Shown here piece by piece: positions 1-62,000 of a stretch of DNA of 62,000 nucleotides. The DNA lies in the NCBI GenBank assembly GCA_009760855.2, contig WPIO01000022.1:5282501-5344500 (forward strand), written 5' to 3'. The position numbers and the translations under genes are program-made. The notes under the pieces are model-generated. The model was given only the letters and a program-made list of their open reading frames with translations. It did no database searches and was not told the DNA's origin. Origin of the DNA: Cristatella mucedo (taxonomy: Eukaryota > Bryozoa > Phylactolaemata > Cristatellidae). The stretch's first letter is position 1. Each line of letters starts with the position of its first letter.

Positions 1-720
1 TGTGGAGTTACCGATGGAGATTCGAGTGTAGAGTGCCATTAGGTCAAGCTGCAGCTGTTACTTGCCCTAGGCGACTGAAACGTATCATGCTAGATCAGTT
101 ATGCAATGGGCCACGATTAGATGGTATAGAATCCAGAGTCATGTAAAGGGCAGTGAGACGTGCCATAGACGTTGAGCAAGACTGGATTTGTGGCTCCTGG
201 GCAGTTTATGGCACTCTGCAGTTCAGTGTTGCTCTGGGCATCCTGCGAGAGTTGTTGCTGGCCATGGCTGCTGAAGCTGGACATCTATAACCTTCCGTTG
301 CTGTTGAATATACTGCTTTACTCTATGGATATGAACTTGTTATCTCAAGCTATGGTCACTCTACACTGCTCCAGTGTTCCGCTAATGTTGGCTTGCCTGC
401 ATGCTTTGGTGCTGTACGCACAGGTCGCTAGCCGTACTCAAAGGCTAGGCAGTGCCACCGTTATTTTTTGAGCACAGGCAAGGACTAGCACCGTTGTGAT
501 CCCTGTATTTTTTCGGCCTAAGGACATTAGTGCAGAAGCCACTACACCCCATTTGTAAACCACTACACCCATTTGTAATCGACTTTTTTGTACACCCATT
601 TTCGGCTACCGGATCAACAGTTACTGAGTAAGTACCTTGTACTGCCGAATAATGCAGAGAGTTTTAACCAAAGGCATGTGGACTCATTTCTGAGACTTCG
701 TTGTCTTCTGCATAGCTGCA
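1..720. other. Non-coding stretch downstream of exon L
   Basis: No exon with the expected GRSxVIH motif is found on the minus strand. A small tandem of the phrase accactacacccatttgta occurs at about 537-600. The rest holds nothing I recognise. It is presumably CSRP intron. Confidence 0.4.
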
Positions 721-732
721 TGTTTCGCAGGC

Positions 733-1330
<598 letters not shown>

Positions 1331-1597
1331 ACTCTACCCATGCTTTGAGTGCCAGTTTCCCCCTGTGTCAGTTGGTTGGTTGGTCCGAGAGCAGAGGCAA
1401 TAGAAAGGCCTTTGCTATAAAGGCTTCGACCAGCCAAAGCAGGCAAAGGAAGGCAATTCACGGGACAGCAATGGTCAAGCAAAGGCAGCAGCCATAACGT
1501 CTGAGTCTGAGCAGCCCCCACGAGCAGCTTCCGGCCGCTCTATAGCATGCATCACTGCATAGAGATGGGCAAAATTCTCAAGCAAACAGCGGCATAC

Positions 1598-60565
<58,968 letters not shown>

Positions 60566-60569
60566 CTGC

Positions 60570-62000
60570 AAATGATGCGCAAATCCCGCACCTCAGGCTG
60601 ACTGGCTGGCTGCACAGGCGGGTTGCTCTGAAGTGCGAGCTGGAGCAACAGACGGCCACGGCAACCGAAGCAGCCTCCCTCGGCCACGCTGGCGGCGAGG
60701 ACGAACCGGAAACGCGATCTATAGAGGGATGAGGCGGCCACTATCAATCATATCTGCGCCACCGCAACCCTTCGAGTCTGCGAGGTCTCTGTCGAAGTCT
60801 CACCCGAAAAAAAATATTGCTTCGCTGCAAAGCGGCAGAGCGTAGTTAGTGAAGAAATGTGGACAATGAATGTAATGGTAATAGATCGCTTGCATGGCGG
60901 CCTGAGAGAATCCAATCCTTGTTCCGGCGCTTTACGGCTCATTCGTGAGGATTTCCGTGGTGCCGCCATCATGCCGCCTCTGAAGAAATCGAGGAGTGTT
61001 CCCGCAGGGAAAGAAATGCGACGCTGGCGATATGGCGTGATACGGCGACAGAGCTGGGGGCGGGTGGCACGTGAAGTACGCTGCGCCCACCTTAGCGCTC
61101 CTCCAATCGTAGCCAACTTTACTGACTTGAGCAAGGCATTATGCGGACACTCTCCGCGCTACGAAATTTCCTATATTCCTTAGTAAACCGTATTTAGGAG
61201 ATTTTCACGGCGATTGCAACTGAGAGTTAAACTTGTCGCAAGCAATACAAAATGAGCAAACCCGTCTTCATGCTGGACAACGCCCACCGGTGGAAGTGCA
61301 CAGTTTCTAAGGCATAGAAATAATGCGCAACTGAAGGCACCCCGTGGCTTCCAAGGCAGTTCCTATTAAATACTGAATATATATATATATATATATTGAT
61401 ATTGAAATAAATATATATGGAATACAAATATAAATATAAAATATGTAAATATAAATATATATAAATATTGTATACAATTGTGCGACGAGCTACACTAGCA
61501 CTCCCTCCAATACGCTGCGGTCGGTTGTCACCGGCCAGCCTCTTACGGCATTACCTGCTTAAGCGCAACATAATGTACACAATGTCATGAAAAGAGACCC
61601 TTGGCGTCTCAGCCGGGCATCTATATTTATTTTTAAGCTCCCGGCTTTGGATTATTTCACCGGGCCGGGCCGCACGCGCAGGATTTCCATTGGAGATGCA
61701 GTTAATATATTCTCGCTGCGTCCCTGGTCTGAGGATGTGAAAGCTGACGTGCCACAAGAATAATGATTACACTAGGTAAAAGGTTTCAATTAGTTTTTGT
61801 CTTTGGGTATACAGTACTTTTTGCCAATCCCTTATGCCTAATTTAATTATGAAATGGCTATTTCTCCACAAAATATTTATTTTTATGATATTTTGACACT
61901 CGTTGGTTTTGCTGTTAGGCTCGAACGCGAGGTTCGAAAATACACGCGTTATGCCGCTACCCGAATTAGTTATGGTTAGGCGAACGCAACAGTATAGAGT
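60570..62000. other. Region upstream of exon A
   Basis: Should hold or precede the first CSRP exon. No ATG-started signal peptide joined to a phase-1 donor was found on the minus strand. (TA)n-rich DNA occupies 61378-61460. Confidence 0.35.

Overview
The window looks like metazoan nuclear DNA. It has long AT-rich non-coding stretches, microsatellites of several hundred bases, tRNA-derived SINEs, decayed LINEs, hAT and Tc1-type transposon remains, and a multi-exon gene with canonical GT-AG introns. I see no operons, Shine-Dalgarno context, CRISPR arrays or prokaryotic genes. A marine or freshwater invertebrate, possibly a lophotrochozoan, fits best, but the sequence does not fix the taxon.

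The main result is one gene on the minus strand that fills almost the whole window (about 60.6 kb down to 1.6 kb and beyond). Twelve exons were assembled by eye from splice sites, intron phase and protein motifs: A 60265-60565, B 57586-57710, C 54526-54730, D 48406-48916, E 44482-44707, F 39865-40080, G 22741-22964, H 21349-21699, I 12272-12469, J 12014-12097, K 2081-2197, L 1598-1742. All eleven junctions keep the reading frame. The join gives about 900 residues with successive Cu/Zn-superoxide-dismutase-like repeats, so I call it a Cu-only SOD-repeat protein (CSRP). Only repeat 2 (exons D+E) keeps all four copper-ligand histidines. The other repeats have lost some or all of them. The first exon (start codon, signal peptide) and the 3' end are not seen; the 3' end probably lies beyond base 1.

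Everything between these exons is intron filled with repeats. Two tRNA-like SINE families (called S1 and S2 here) are present. S1 shares its 3' tail with an L2/CR1-type LINE whose fragments are the commonest repeat in the window. A second LINE family (called LINE-B here) occurs as antisense 3' fragments. There are two short hAT elements whose ends and interior look like the SPIN/URR1 family, another MITE with GTGGCAGAGCC ends, a Tc1-like transposase relic, two modular fold-back elements (one with a TTTAGGG-type telomere-like array), a perfect 29-bp hairpin, and many (TC)n, (CA)n and (TA)n tracts.

From 60.2 to 61.1 kb the DNA becomes GC- and CpG-rich, which may mark the 5' end or promoter region of the gene. 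Nothing else is convincingly coding.
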